NCBI GenBank assembly: GCA_947165745.1
Contig: CAMVBO010000121.1
Span: 1 to 5,999, forward strand
DNA: 5,999 bases
From: an uncultured Clostridia bacterium
GTDB taxonomy: Bacteria; Bacillota_A; Clostridia; Christensenellales; Aristaeellaceae
Reading direction: 5' to 3'
Shown: positions 1-5,999 of the stretch, one piece after another
Position numbering within the stretch: the stretch's first letter is position 1
Layout: each line of letters starts with the position of its first letter
Program-made: the position numbers and the translations under genes
The notes under the pieces: generated by a model
The model's database searches: none
Told to the model about the DNA's origin: nothing
The model's input: only the letters and a program-made list of their open reading frames with translations

Positions 1-54
1 CAGCCGCTCCCATTCGGCGTCTGTCAGTTCGTACCGTCGAATAATTCGCTTCAT
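1..54 (-). CDS. IS5-like transposase, N-terminal fragment (runs off the left edge)
   Basis: Read on the minus strand from an ATG at 54-52, this frame gives 18 residues, MKRIIRRYELTDAEWERL, with no stop before the edge. The core YELTDAEWERL is characteristic of the N-terminus of IS5-type transposases, in the domain often called DUF4096, which usually continues into a 'PLLP' motif. A good ribosome binding site, GAGGTGA on the minus strand at 66-60, sits 5 bases upstream and supports this start. The full protein would be a DDE transposase that moves its insertion sequence by cut-and-paste DNA strand transfer; none of the catalytic residues are in the window. The identification rests on one short motif, so the family call is probable, not certain. 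Whether the rest of the gene is intact cannot be told. No terminal inverted repeat could be recognised to mark the element's end. Confidence 0.7.
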   Translation of the reverse strand, partial: MKRIIRRYELTDAEWERL

Positions 55-73
55 GCGCCTCACCTCATGGGTT

Positions 74-364
74 TTATTCGACATCGACTGCCTGTTTTCC
101 TTTTGGTTTTCTTTGCCTAACTGCATATTCCTTCAGCTTTCGCTTGGATTTATGCTTTTGGAAACACACTCTAATCTCGGAAACGGTATAGGTCTTATTG
201 TTGTCTACGACCATTAAGTCGAATTTCATTTCGTTGAGCAGGTACTGGAACAGGCTCGTACGCTTCTCCTTGCAGTAATCAGCGATCAGCTGGACGTCCT
301 TGTCGCTCAACGGGTTGTTCTTCATGCAGTCCGGCGTCTTCATGCTATATTCGCCTATTTTCAT
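74..364 (-). CDS. Small basic hypothetical protein next to a transposase gene
   Basis: A 96-codon ORF on the minus strand ends at TAA (76-74), 19 bases before the transposase start. I do not recognise the product. It has no signal peptide or membrane segment. The middle (about residues 20-60, DKDVQLIADYCKEKRTSLFQ onward) looks mixed helix and strand, and the C-terminal third is strongly basic (HKSKRKLKEYAVRQRKPKGK), which suggests nucleic-acid binding but does not prove it. The ribosome binding site at the first ATG is poor (GAGAG only 2 bases away), so internal ATGs at residues 8 or 14 are possible starts. Base composition is clearly more AT-rich than the trp genes, which suggests separate ancestry. 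It could be a passenger or accessory gene of the insertion sequence, a host gene whose 3' end was replaced by the insertion, or a non-coding stretch with a chance ORF. Its same-strand, close placement favours cotranscription with the transposase. Confidence 0.45.
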   Translation of the reverse strand: MKIGEYSMKTPDCMKNNPLSDKDVQLIADYCKEKRTSLFQYLLNEMKFDLMVVDNNKTYTVSEIRVCFQKHKSKRKLKEYAVRQRKPKGKQAVDVE

Positions 365-465
365 GTCTCTCGAGTTAATCTATATAAATGCAGTTCTATG
401 CTTTTGCCACGTGGATAAACCCATTATTTTAGTATTGTAAATTACCAAATTTCACTCCAAAAGCC

Positions 466-494
466 TTGACATCCTCCATGTATCGTGTTATAAT
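466..494 (+). promoter_or_regulatory. trp operon promoter (sigma-A type)
   Basis: TTGACA (466-471) and TATAAT (489-494) are both exact consensus hexamers separated by 17 bases, the optimal spacing. Transcription should begin near 501-503, just before the T-box leader. The 40 bases upstream are A/T-rich with A and T tracts and could act as an UP element. No operator-like repeat overlaps the hexamers, so the promoter looks constitutive, with control left to the leader. The two perfect hexamers at the right distance from a riboswitch make this call firm. Confidence 0.92.
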
Positions 495-646
495 CTCAAC
501 AATTTAATAGTTTAAACCGTTGAAGCGGAGATAACGGCGGCGATGCCTTCACAGAGAGTCCACGATGCTGAGAGTTGGGCAGGAAACAAACCGTCAAATG
601 GACCGCTGAGGGCGCGGGGAAATGTGGTTTACGCAGAGTATCACGC

Positions 647-670
647 GACGTGAGGCATACGTCAGTTGCC
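647..670 (+). promoter_or_regulatory. T-box Stem IIA/B pseudoknot
   Basis: GACGT (647-651) pairs with ACGTC (659-663). Inside the loop so formed, GGCA (654-657) pairs with TGCC (667-670). The interleaved order makes an H-type pseudoknot, at the place where T-box leaders of the Stem IIA/B class carry one, directly between Stem I and Stem III. A simple hairpin, TCACG (641-645) with CGTGA (649-653), competes with the first helix. The position and two perfect helices favour the pseudoknot. Confidence 0.7.
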
Positions 671-671
671 G

Positions 672-689
672 GGGATATGTTGGTATCCC
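672..689 (+). promoter_or_regulatory. T-box Stem III hairpin
   Basis: GGGATA (672-677) pairs perfectly with TATCCC (684-689) around a six-base loop. It lies between the pseudoknot and the T-box sequence, where Stem III is found in this RNA class. Confidence 0.75.
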
Positions 690-717
690 GCAAAGCGCAC
701 GGGGCGATCCCGTGAAT

Positions 718-757
718 TCAAGGTGGCACCGCGGATAATTGATTTATTCGTCCTTGA
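718..757 (+). promoter_or_regulatory. T-box antiterminator
   Basis: Helix A1 is TCAAGG (718-723) paired with CCTTGA (752-757). Helix A2 is GCG (731-733) paired with CGT (749-751), with one G-U pair. Between them is the seven-base bulge TGGCACC (724-730), whose TGGC binds the free NCCA end of uncharged tRNA. Bases 749-757 are also the 5' arm of the terminator, so the two structures exclude each other. Charged tRNA cannot pair with the bulge and the terminator then wins. Confidence 0.9.
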
Positions 758-783
758 CAGGGATACTGTCAGGGACGTTTTTT
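749..783 (+). terminator. Regulated intrinsic terminator of the trp leader
   Basis: CGTCCTTGACAG (749-760) pairs along all 12 positions, with one G-U, to CTGTCAGGGACG (766-777) around the loop GGATA, followed by six T (778-783). This is a complete Rho-independent terminator placed 15 bases before the trpE start. It is switched off when uncharged tRNA-Trp stabilises the antiterminator, which takes its 5' arm. Confidence 0.95.
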
Positions 784-785
784 AT

Positions 786-793
786 GGAGGTGA
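786..793 (+). promoter_or_regulatory. trpE ribosome binding site that fixes the start codon
   Basis: GGAGGTGA lies 5 to 8 bases before the ATG at 799. It decides between three in-frame starts: TTG at 739 (within the leader, ahead of the terminator), ATG at 784 (overlapping the end of the U-tract region, with no site before it) and ATG at 799. Only two bases separate the terminator's T run from this site, so read-through transcripts have it right at the end of the riboswitch. Confidence 0.9.
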
Positions 794-798
794 CGCAG

Positions 799-2265
799 AT
801 GAAGATATCTCCGAGTCTGGAGGAGGCCCGGCGTTATGCCGCTTCCGGCGCGTACAAGGTGCTGCCGTTGAGCTGCGAGATGCTCTCCGACCGGCTGACG
901 CCCATCGAATGCCTGCGCGTACTGAAGGGCGTGTCCACGCACTGCTATCTGCTGGAATCCGCCGAGGACCGGGAGCGCTGGGGCCGGTACACCTTCCTGG
1001 GCTTTGACCCGGCGCTGGACATCACCTGCCTGGACGGGGAGATGAAGGCGGGCAGCGTGCAGATGCATACCGACGACCCTTCGGCGGTGCTGCGGCAGAT
1101 CCTTTCGGACTACAAAAGCCCGAGCCTGCCCGGTCTGCCGCCCTTCACCGGCGGGCTTGTTGGCTACTTCGCCTACGACTACCTGAGTTACAGCGAGCCC
1201 TCAGTCAAAATGGACGTGGAGGATTCAGAGCACTTTCAGGACGTGGACTTGATGCTGTTCGACAAGGTGATCGCCTTCGACCACTTCCGGCAGAAGATCG
1301 TGCTGATCGTCAACATGCGGCTGGAGGACGGGGACACCGGCTACAGCAAGGCTGTGCTGGAACTCAAACAGCTACGGGAGCTGCTGCTGTCCGGGGAGCG
1401 CCGAGAGGAACCGGGTGGGCACATGACCGGCCCAGTGGAGCAGCTCTTCGACGAAGCGCAGTATTGCGACATGGTGGAGCGGGCCAAGCACCACATCCGG
1501 GAGGGCGACATCTTTCAGATCGTGCTGTCCAACCGGCTGTCCGCGCCTTTTGAAGGAAGCCTGCTGAACGCCTACCGCATACTGCGCACCATCAACCCGT
1601 CGCCCTACATGTTCTATTTCAGCGGCACCGACGTGGAGGTGGCCGGGGCGTCGCCGGAGACGCTGGTGAAGCTGGAGGACGGCGTGCTGCACACCTTCCC
1701 GCTGGCGGGCACGCGACCCAGGGGCAAAACCGAAGCGGAGGATCAGGCGCTGGAGGCGGAGCTGCTCTCGGACGAGAAGGAACTTGCGGAGCACAACATG
1801 CTGGTGGATCTGGGGCGAAACGACCTGGGGCGTATCAGCCGATTCGGCACGGTGGTGGTGGAGAAGCTACACTCCATCGAACGCTTCTCCCACGTCATGC
1901 ACATCGGAAGCACCGTGCGCGGCGAGATTCGTGAAGATAAAGACGCCCTGGACGCCATCGAGGCGGTGCTGCCCGCGGGCACGCTGTCCGGCGCACCGAA
2001 GTTGCGGGCATGCCAGCTGATCGGGGAACTGGAGAACAACAAGCGCGGCATTTATGGCGGGGCCATCGGCTACATTGACTTCACCGGCAACATGGACACC
2101 TGCATCGCCATACGCATCGCCTGGAAGAAGAACGGAAGGGTGTTCGTGCGAAGCGGCGCGGGGATCGTGGCGGATTCGGTGCCGGAAAAGGAATACCAGG
2201 AGTGCATCAACAAGGCCAAAGCGGTAGTCAACGCACTGACCCTCGCCGGGGAGGTGGAAGAATGA
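799..2265 (+). CDS. trpE: Anthranilate synthase component I
   Basis: The 488-residue large subunit converts chorismate to anthranilate with ammonia supplied by TrpG, the first committed step to tryptophan, in the cytoplasm. The length is normal for the family (roughly 490-520). The tryptophan feedback site is present: LLES at residues 51-54 and NPSPYM at 266-271. The C-terminal chorismate-binding domain shows PLAGTRPRG (301-309), DEKELAEHNMLVDLGRND (325-342), HIGSTVRG with the conserved histidine (368-375), LPAGTLSGAPK (391-401), GIYGGAIGY (417-425) and GAGIVADSVPEKE (453-465), the last providing Mg-binding acidic residues. The intact LLES and NPSPYM elements argue for TrpE over the related PabB and for a feedback-inhibited enzyme. 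It is the first gene after the T-box leader and overlaps trpG by the four bases ATGA, which suits equal production of the two subunits. Nothing looks broken. Confidence 0.97.
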   Translation: MKISPSLEEARRYAASGAYKVLPLSCEMLSDRLTPIECLRVLKGVSTHCYLLESAEDRERWGRYTFLGFDPALDITCLDGEMKAGSVQMHTDDPSAVLRQILSDYKSPSLPGLPPFTGGLVGYFAYDYLSYSEPSVKMDVEDSEHFQDVDLMLFDKVIAFDHFRQKIVLIVNMRLEDGDTGYSKAVLELKQLRELLLSGERREEPGGHMTGPVEQLFDEAQYCDMVERAKHHIREGDIFQIVLSNRLSAPFEGSLLNAYRILRTINPSPYMFYFSGTDVEVAGASPETLVKLEDGVLHTFPLAGTRPRGKTEAEDQALEAELLSDEKELAEHNMLVDLGRNDLGRISRFGTVVVEKLHSIERFSHVMHIGSTVRGEIREDKDALDAIEAVLPAGTLSGAPKLRACQLIGELENNKRGIYGGAIGYIDFTGNMDTCIAIRIAWKKNGRVFVRSGAGIVADSVPEKEYQECINKAKAVVNALTLAGEVEE

Positions 2266-2828
2266 TATTGCTGATCGACAACTACGACAGCTTCTCCTAT
2301 AACCTCTATCAGCTGGTGGGAGATCTGAACCCGGACATCCGGGTCGTGCGCAACGACGAACTGAGCGTTTCGGAGATCGTCGCACTGAACCCGGAGCGCG
2401 TCATCATTTCCCCTGGTCCCGGTCGGCCGGAGGACGCCGGGAACATCGTCGAGGTCGCACGGAAGCTGACGGGTAGGTTCCCGATCCTGGGCGTGTGTCT
2501 GGGACATCAGGCCATCTGCGCCGCCTTCGGGGCGACGGTGACCTACGCGAAGCGGCTGATGCACGGCAAGCAATCTGACGCGAAGCTGGATTTAAGCTGT
2601 CCGCTGTTCGCGGGACTGCCGGAAGTCGTCCCGGTGGCACGGTATCACTCCCTCGCCGCCGACCCGGCCACCTTGCCCAACTGCCTGAAGGTCACCGCCA
2701 TGACGGCGGAGGACGAGGTCATGGCCGTGCGGCACAGGGACCAATCCACCTTCGGCGTGCAATTCCACCCGGAATCGATACTGACCCCCGACGGAAAACA
2801 GATGCTCAGGAACTTCATCGAATTGTAA
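2262..2828 (+). CDS. trpG: Anthranilate synthase component II (glutamine amidotransferase)
   Basis: The 188-residue class I glutamine amidotransferase hydrolyses glutamine and channels ammonia to TrpE. The N-terminus ILLIDNYDSFSYNL is typical of TrpG/PabA. The oxyanion-hole region is ISPGPGRPEDAG (49-60), the nucleophile elbow is GVCLGHQ with Cys79, and the other triad members are His169 and Glu171 in GVQFHPES. The start is the ATG inside the trpE stop (ATGA), with GGAGG 7 bases upstream, so translation is probably coupled to trpE. It is a free-standing subunit, not fused to trpD as in enteric bacteria or to trpE. Its place inside the trp operon suggests a dedicated trp subunit; a shared role with folate synthesis (PabA) is possible, since the two are hard to separate by sequence, but nothing here points to it. 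Confidence 0.96.
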   Translation: MILLIDNYDSFSYNLYQLVGDLNPDIRVVRNDELSVSEIVALNPERVIISPGPGRPEDAGNIVEVARKLTGRFPILGVCLGHQAICAAFGATVTYAKRLMHGKQSDAKLDLSCPLFAGLPEVVPVARYHSLAADPATLPNCLKVTAMTAEDEVMAVRHRDQSTFGVQFHPESILTPDGKQMLRNFIEL

Positions 2829-2840
2829 GGAGGCAGCACC

Positions 2841-3866
2841 ATGATCAAGGAAGCCATCGTGAAGATCGTCAACAAGGAGGACCTGACCTACGACGAAGCC
2901 TATGCTGTGATGAACGAGATCATGTCCGGCGAGACCAGTCCCACCCAGAACGCGGCGTTCCTGGCGGCGCTGTCCACCAAGAGCGCCCGGGCCGAGACCA
3001 CCGACGAGATCGCCGGCTGCGCCGCCGCCATGCGGGACCACGCCACGAAGGTGGATCCCGGCATGGAGGTGTTCGAGATCGTGGGCACCGGCGGCGACAA
3101 CGCCCACAGCTTCAACATCTCCACCTCCGCCGCACTGGTGTGCGCCGCGGGCAGCGTGAAGGTGGCCAAGCACGGCAACCGGGCGGCGTCGTCTCTGTGC
3201 GGCACAGCGGACTGCCAGGAAGCGCTGGGAATCAACATCCAGCAGAGCCCAAAGAAATGTGTTGAAATGCTGAACGAGGCGGGGATGTGCTTTTTCTTCG
3301 CCCAGAAGTACCACACGTCCATGAAGTACGTCGGCGCGATCAGGAAGGAACTGGGCTTCCGCACGGTGTTCAACATCCTTGGACCGTTGACCAATCCGGC
3401 GTCCCCGACAACCATGCTGCTGGGTGTATACGACGATTATCTTGTGGAACCGCTGGCGCAGGTGCTCATCAACCTGGGCGTGAAGCGGGGCATGGTGGTC
3501 TATGGCACGGACAAGCTGGACGAGATCAGTCTGTCTGCGCCGACCCACATCTGCGAATTCAAGGACGGCTGGTTCAAGTCCTACACCATCAAGCCGGAGG
3601 ATTTCGGCATGGAGCGCTGCCAGAAATCCGACCTGGTGGGCGGCACGCCAGCGGAGAACGCCGCCATCACCCGTGCCATCCTCTCGGGCGAGAAGGGCCA
3701 CAGGCGCAACGCCGTGCTGCTGAACGCCGGGGCAGGGCTGTACCTGAACGGCAAGGCGGAGAGCCTCGCGGCGGGCGTCAGGCTGGCGGGCGAGCTGATC
3801 GACAGCGGCAGCGCCATGGCGACGCTTCAGAAGGTGATCGAGGTCAGCAACCGGCCGGAGGAATGA
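2841..3866 (+). CDS. trpD: Anthranilate phosphoribosyltransferase
   Basis: The 341-residue enzyme transfers phosphoribosyl from PRPP to anthranilate, giving N-(5'-phosphoribosyl)anthranilate. The helical N-terminal domain (about 1-70) contains the usual [12 protein letters not shown] segment. The PRPP site shows GTGGD (82-86), NISTS (92-96) and KHGNRAASS (110-118), and the Mg-binding acidic pair is DE at 227-228 in DKLDEISL. The segment [18 protein letters not shown] (158-175) and ILGPLTNP (179-186) match the anthranilate-binding region. The length is standard. Small departures from common forms are [11 protein letters not shown] in place of CGSAD-x-x-EALG, and FAQKYH where FAPxxH is usual; neither removes a known catalytic residue. 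TAAGGAGG overlaps the trpG stop and ends 7 bases before the ATG, so trpG and trpD are closely linked but do not overlap. Confidence 0.97.
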   Translation: MIKEAIVKIVNKEDLTYDEAYAVMNEIMSGETSPTQNAAFLAALSTKSARAETTDEIAGCAAAMRDHATKVDPGMEVFEIVGTGGDNAHSFNISTSAALVCAAGSVKVAKHGNRAASSLCGTADCQEALGINIQQSPKKCVEMLNEAGMCFFFAQKYHTSMKYVGAIRKELGFRTVFNILGPLTNPASPTTMLLGVYDDYLVEPLAQVLINLGVKRGMVVYGTDKLDEISLSAPTHICEFKDGWFKSYTIKPEDFGMERCQKSDLVGGTPAENAAITRAILSGEKGHRRNAVLLNAGAGLYLNGKAESLAAGVRLAGELIDSGSAMATLQKVIEVSNRPEE

Positions 3867-3868
3867 TG

Positions 3869-4651
3869 ATGACAATACTGGATCAATTGGCCGAGCATGC
3901 CCGGCAGCGCGTCGCGGTGGCCAGGACGATAAGTCCCATGGAGGACATCAGGCGAGAGGCGCTATTGCTGCCGAAGGGCGATTTCCCTTTTGAACGGGCG
4001 CTGTCCGGGGATGATCTCGCATTCATTTGCGAATGCAAACGGGCGTCGCCCTCCAAAGGCATGATCGCGCCGGAATTCCCCTATCTGGATATTGCTAAGG
4101 ATTACGAGGTAGCGGGGGCCGAGGCCATCTCCGTGCTGACGGAGCCCAAGTGGTTTCTGGGCAGCGACGACTATTTGCGGGAAATCGCCGCAAGCGTCGC
4201 CATCCCCTGTCTGAGGAAGGATTTCACCGTGGACGAGTACATGCTCTGTCAGGCAAAGCTTCTGGGTGCGTCGGCGGCGCTGCTGATCTGCGCAATACTG
4301 GACGCGGCACAGCTGAAGGACTACATCCAAATCTGCGACGCGCTGGGCCTTTCCGCGCTGGTGGAAGCCCACGGCGAGGCCGAAGTGGAGATGGCGCTAA
4401 ACGCCGGGGCGCGGATCATCGGCGTGAACAACCGCAACCTGAAGGACTTCACCGTGGACAACGGCAACAGCCGACGGCTGCGGGCCATGATCCCGCGGGA
4501 TGTGCTGTTCGTATCTGAGAGCGGAGTCAGAGACACCTCAGACGTACAGGCCGCCCGGGAGATGGGCGCGAATGCGGTGCTGGTGGGCGAGGCGCTGATG
4601 CGCGCGACAGACAAGCGGGCAAAGCTGGCGGAATTGCGGGGTGGATTATGA
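3869..4651 (+). CDS. trpC: Indole-3-glycerol phosphate synthase
   Basis: The 260-residue TIM-barrel enzyme decarboxylates and closes the ring of CdRP (1-(2-carboxyphenylamino)-1-deoxyribulose 5-phosphate) to indole-3-glycerol phosphate. Catalytic elements are ECKRASPSKG (55-64, with Glu55 and Lys57), LRKDF with the general acid Lys117, LVEAH with Glu166, IGVNNRNL (184-191) and SESG (216-219) for phosphate and substrate binding. It is monofunctional, unlike the TrpC-TrpF fusion of enteric bacteria. Three consecutive in-frame ATG codons lie at 3863, 3866 and 3869; the first overlaps the trpD stop. GGAGG ends at 3861, leaving 1, 4 and 7 bases respectively, so the third ATG is chosen because its spacing matches the other genes of the operon. 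A start at 3863 would add only two methionines. Confidence 0.96.
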   Translation: MTILDQLAEHARQRVAVARTISPMEDIRREALLLPKGDFPFERALSGDDLAFICECKRASPSKGMIAPEFPYLDIAKDYEVAGAEAISVLTEPKWFLGSDDYLREIAASVAIPCLRKDFTVDEYMLCQAKLLGASAALLICAILDAAQLKDYIQICDALGLSALVEAHGEAEVEMALNAGARIIGVNNRNLKDFTVDNGNSRRLRAMIPRDVLFVSESGVRDTSDVQAAREMGANAVLVGEALMRATDKRAKLAELRGGL

Positions 4652-5259
4652 TGAAGATCAAGCTGTGCGGGCTGAGCCGTCCCTGCGACATCGAGTGGGC
4701 CAATGCCCTGATGCCGGATTACATCGGCTTCGTGTTCGCCCGAAAGAGCAGACGGTATGTTTCGCCAACGATCGCCAGGGAGCTTCGGGGGAAACTCAAT
4801 CCGGCCATATGCGCCGTAGGTGTGTTCGTGAACGAGATCCCAGAGGCTGTGGCGATGCTTTTGAACGACGGAATCATCGACATCGCTCAGCTCCACGGCG
4901 GCGAGGATGAGGATTATATCAAAACCCTGCAGAAGCTGACGGACAAGCCCCTGATAAAGGCTTTCCGCGTGGACGGCCCGCCCGACCTGGAACGGGCATA
5001 TCGAAGTTCCGCCGACCACATCTTGCTGGACAGCGGCGCGGGCGGTACGGGCACGGCCTTTGACTGGGCGCTTTTGAAGGAATTTGACCGGCCCTATTTC
5101 CTGGCGGGAGGGCTTTCCCCGGAGAACGTGGTGCGGGCTGTGAAAGCCGTCCATCCCTTCGCTGTGGATGTTTCCAGCGGCATCGAGACGGACGGCGTGA
5201 AGGACTACAATAAGATGACTGCGTTTGTGAGCGCGGTGAGAAAAGCACATCAGGAGTGA
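4648..5259 (+). CDS. trpF: Phosphoribosylanthranilate isomerase
   Basis: The 203-residue TIM-barrel enzyme performs the Amadori rearrangement of phosphoribosylanthranilate to CdRP, acting between TrpD and TrpC in the pathway. The catalytic base is Cys7 in KLCGLS and the catalytic acid is Asp128 in ILLDS. Other family signatures are GFVFARKSRR (27-36), VGVFVN (57-62), QLHG (81-84), GGTGTAFDW (132-140), FLAGGLSPENV (151-161) and DVSSGIETDGVKD (174-186). Length is normal. The gene begins at an ATG overlapping the trpC stop (ATGA), behind a GGGGTGG site; a second ATG directly after it, at 4651, has slightly longer spacing and is an equally possible start. It is separate from trpC, which it follows directly. 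Confidence 0.96.
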   Translation: MMKIKLCGLSRPCDIEWANALMPDYIGFVFARKSRRYVSPTIARELRGKLNPAICAVGVFVNEIPEAVAMLLNDGIIDIAQLHGGEDEDYIKTLQKLTDKPLIKAFRVDGPPDLERAYRSSADHILLDSGAGGTGTAFDWALLKEFDRPYFLAGGLSPENVVRAVKAVHPFAVDVSSGIETDGVKDYNKMTAFVSAVRKAHQE

Positions 5260-5265
5260 TAGACA

Positions 5266-5999
5266 ATGACAAATCCAAACGGGCGCTTCGGCGTCCATGG
5301 CGGGCAGTATATCCCGGAGACGCTGATGAACGCCGTAATCGAGCTGGAGGCCGCCTACAACGCGGCCAAGGCCGACTCGACCTTTCAGGCGGAACTGACC
5401 GACCTGTTCAACGAATACGCGGGCAGGCCCAGCCGGCTCTACTTCGCAAAACGCATGACCGCAGATCTGGGTGGCTCGAAAATCTACTTGAAACGCGAGG
5501 ACCTGAACCATACCGGCGCGCACAAGATCAACAACGTGCTGGGGCAGGCGCTGCTGGCGAAGCGCATGGGCAAGACCCGGCTGATCGCCGAGACCGGCGC
5601 GGGCCAGCACGGCGTGGCCACCGCCACCGCCGCGGCGCTTATGGGCATGGAATGTGTGGTGTACATGGGCAAGGAGGATACCATCCGTCAGGCATTGAAT
5701 GTGTACCGCATGCGCCTTTTAGGAGCCGAGGTCATCCCGGTGGAGACCGGCACGGGCACATTGAAGGACGCCGTATCCGCCGCCATGCGGGAGTGGACCA
5801 ACCGCATCGTTGATACCCACTACTGCCTGGGCAGCGTCATGGGGCCCCACCCCTTCCCCACGATTGTGCGGGATTTCCAGGCGGTGATCAGCCGGGAGAT
5901 CAAGCAGCAGATCATGGAGAAGGAAGACCGCCTGCCCGATGTCGTGCTGGCCTGCGTGGGCGGCGGCAGCAACGCCATCGGCGCGTTCTATCATTTCAT
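5266..5999 (+). CDS. trpB: Tryptophan synthase beta chain (3' end outside the window)
   Basis: The frame is open to the right edge and gives 244 residues of a protein usually near 395-400, so about 150 are missing. TrpB joins indole to serine with pyridoxal phosphate. The N-terminus [16 protein letters not shown] is typical of the standard TrpB1 class. The PLP lysine is Lys87 in HTGAHKINN, the catalytic glutamate is Glu109 in AETGAGQHG, and GGGSN (232-236) is the phosphate-binding loop. [20 protein letters not shown] (137-156) is also a family signature. The features are those of TrpB1, which works with TrpA, not the stand-alone TrpB2 type. AGGAG at 5252-5256 overlaps the end of trpF and is 9 bases from the ATG; the gap after trpF is 6 bases. 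trpA is expected next but cannot be seen. Confidence 0.97.
   Translation, partial: MTNPNGRFGVHGGQYIPETLMNAVIELEAAYNAAKADSTFQAELTDLFNEYAGRPSRLYFAKRMTADLGGSKIYLKREDLNHTGAHKINNVLGQALLAKRMGKTRLIAETGAGQHGVATATAAALMGMECVVYMGKEDTIRQALNVYRMRLLGAEVIPVETGTGTLKDAVSAAMREWTNRIVDTHYCLGSVMGPHPFPTIVRDFQAVISREIKQQIMEKEDRLPDVVLACVGGGSNAIGAFYHF

Larger units (their letters stand above)
502..783 (+). promoter_or_regulatory. T-box riboswitch leader of the trp operon (tRNA-Trp responsive)
   Basis: The untranslated leader senses uncharged tRNA-Trp and decides whether transcription continues into trpE. The diagnostic T-box sequence AGGTGGCACCGCGG is at 721-734. Stem I is supported by GCCTTC (545-550) pairing with GAGGGC (608-613) and GTCC (558-561) with GGAC (600-603), which leaves an AG-rich internal loop (ACAGAGA, 551-557) as expected. 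A GCTGAGA motif at 567-573 fits the distal part of Stem I. The best specifier candidate is TGG at 625-627, the only Trp codon on the expected side of Stem I, just after a GAA (619-621) that fits the specifier-loop turn. The variable base of the T-box bulge (TGGC, 724-727) is C, which pairs with discriminator G73, the usual base in bacterial tRNA-Trp. Antiterminator and terminator follow. The exact pairing of the Stem I base is unresolved. T-box identity is near certain; Trp specificity follows from the operon, the TGG and the discriminator match. Confidence 0.95.

Noticed and set aside
407..414. Palindrome CCACGTGG in the divergent spacer, and GTTTAAAC at 510-517 near the transcription start
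   Set aside because: Each is a single eight-base palindrome with no second copy or known operator match; both are compatible with chance.
434..461. Possible minus-strand promoter (TACAAT at 439-434 with TTTGGA at 461-456) for the 96-codon ORF
   Set aside because: The -35 match is weak and the region is A/T-rich, so such matches arise by chance; too little to annotate.
502..783. Leader-peptide attenuation of the enteric type, or a TRAP-binding leader
   Set aside because: No short ORF with a ribosome binding site and tandem Trp codons is seen, and there is no array of regularly spaced GAG/TAG triplets. The T-box elements explain the terminator fully.
739..798. In-frame upstream starts for trpE (TTG at 739, ATG at 784)
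   Set aside because: The first lies within the antiterminator/terminator region and would translate the riboswitch; the second has no ribosome binding site before it. GGAGGTGA at 786-793 clearly serves the ATG at 799.
496..1068. Open frames on both strands across the leader and the start of trpE (496-693 minus, 666-1007 plus, 769-1068 minus)
   Set aside because: They overlap the structured leader or trpE, show no family motifs and have no convincing ribosome binding sites; they are shadows in GC-rich DNA.
2592..3875. A 427-codon open frame on the minus strand opposite trpG/trpD, and a similar 429-codon one at 4321-5610
   Set aside because: Long antisense frames are expected where third codon positions are G/C-rich. 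Their translations have no recognisable domain and the plus-strand genes have complete catalytic motifs.
1..5999. CRISPR array, tRNA or rRNA genes, phage or defence genes
   Set aside because: No regularly spaced repeats, cloverleaf sequences or related protein motifs were found on either strand.

Overview
The window holds the front of a tryptophan biosynthesis operon read left to right, trpE-trpG-trpD-trpC-trpF-trpB (trpB cut by the right edge), with its promoter and a T-box riboswitch leader. To its left, pointing the other way, are a small unrecognised gene and the first codons of an IS5-like transposase. The organism is most likely a GC-rich member of the Clostridia (Bacillota). This rests on the T-box leader, the strong GGAGG ribosome binding sites, the unfused and compact gene order, and the G/C-rich third codon positions. 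No marker gene is present, so a finer assignment is not supported.

Layout. Positions 1-364 (minus strand) carry the N-terminus of a transposase (start codon at 54) and a 96-codon ORF of unknown function, both visibly more AT-rich than the trp genes. Positions 365-465 are an AT-rich spacer between the divergent units, with no gene seen. A sigma-A promoter with both hexamers at full consensus and a 17-base spacer lies at 466-494. The leader RNA, about 502-783, has Stem I with an AG-bulge region, a IIA/B pseudoknot, Stem III, an antiterminator carrying the T-box sequence, and a competing intrinsic terminator. The operon occupies 799-5999 with almost no untranslated gaps. E/G and C/F overlap at ATGA, D/C abut through a run of three ATG codons, and the G/D and F/B gaps are 12 and 6 bases.

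How it works together. TrpE and TrpG form anthranilate synthase (chorismate plus glutamine to anthranilate). TrpD adds phosphoribosyl from PRPP, TrpF isomerises phosphoribosylanthranilate, TrpC closes the indole ring, and TrpB condenses indole with serine. trpA probably lies just beyond the right edge. Two controls are visible: transcription is gated by uncharged tRNA-Trp through the T-box, and TrpE retains the residues of the tryptophan feedback site. I found no sign of a previously undescribed system. The points most worth a second look are the leader's possible alternative fold around the specifier and the insertion sequence next to the operon.
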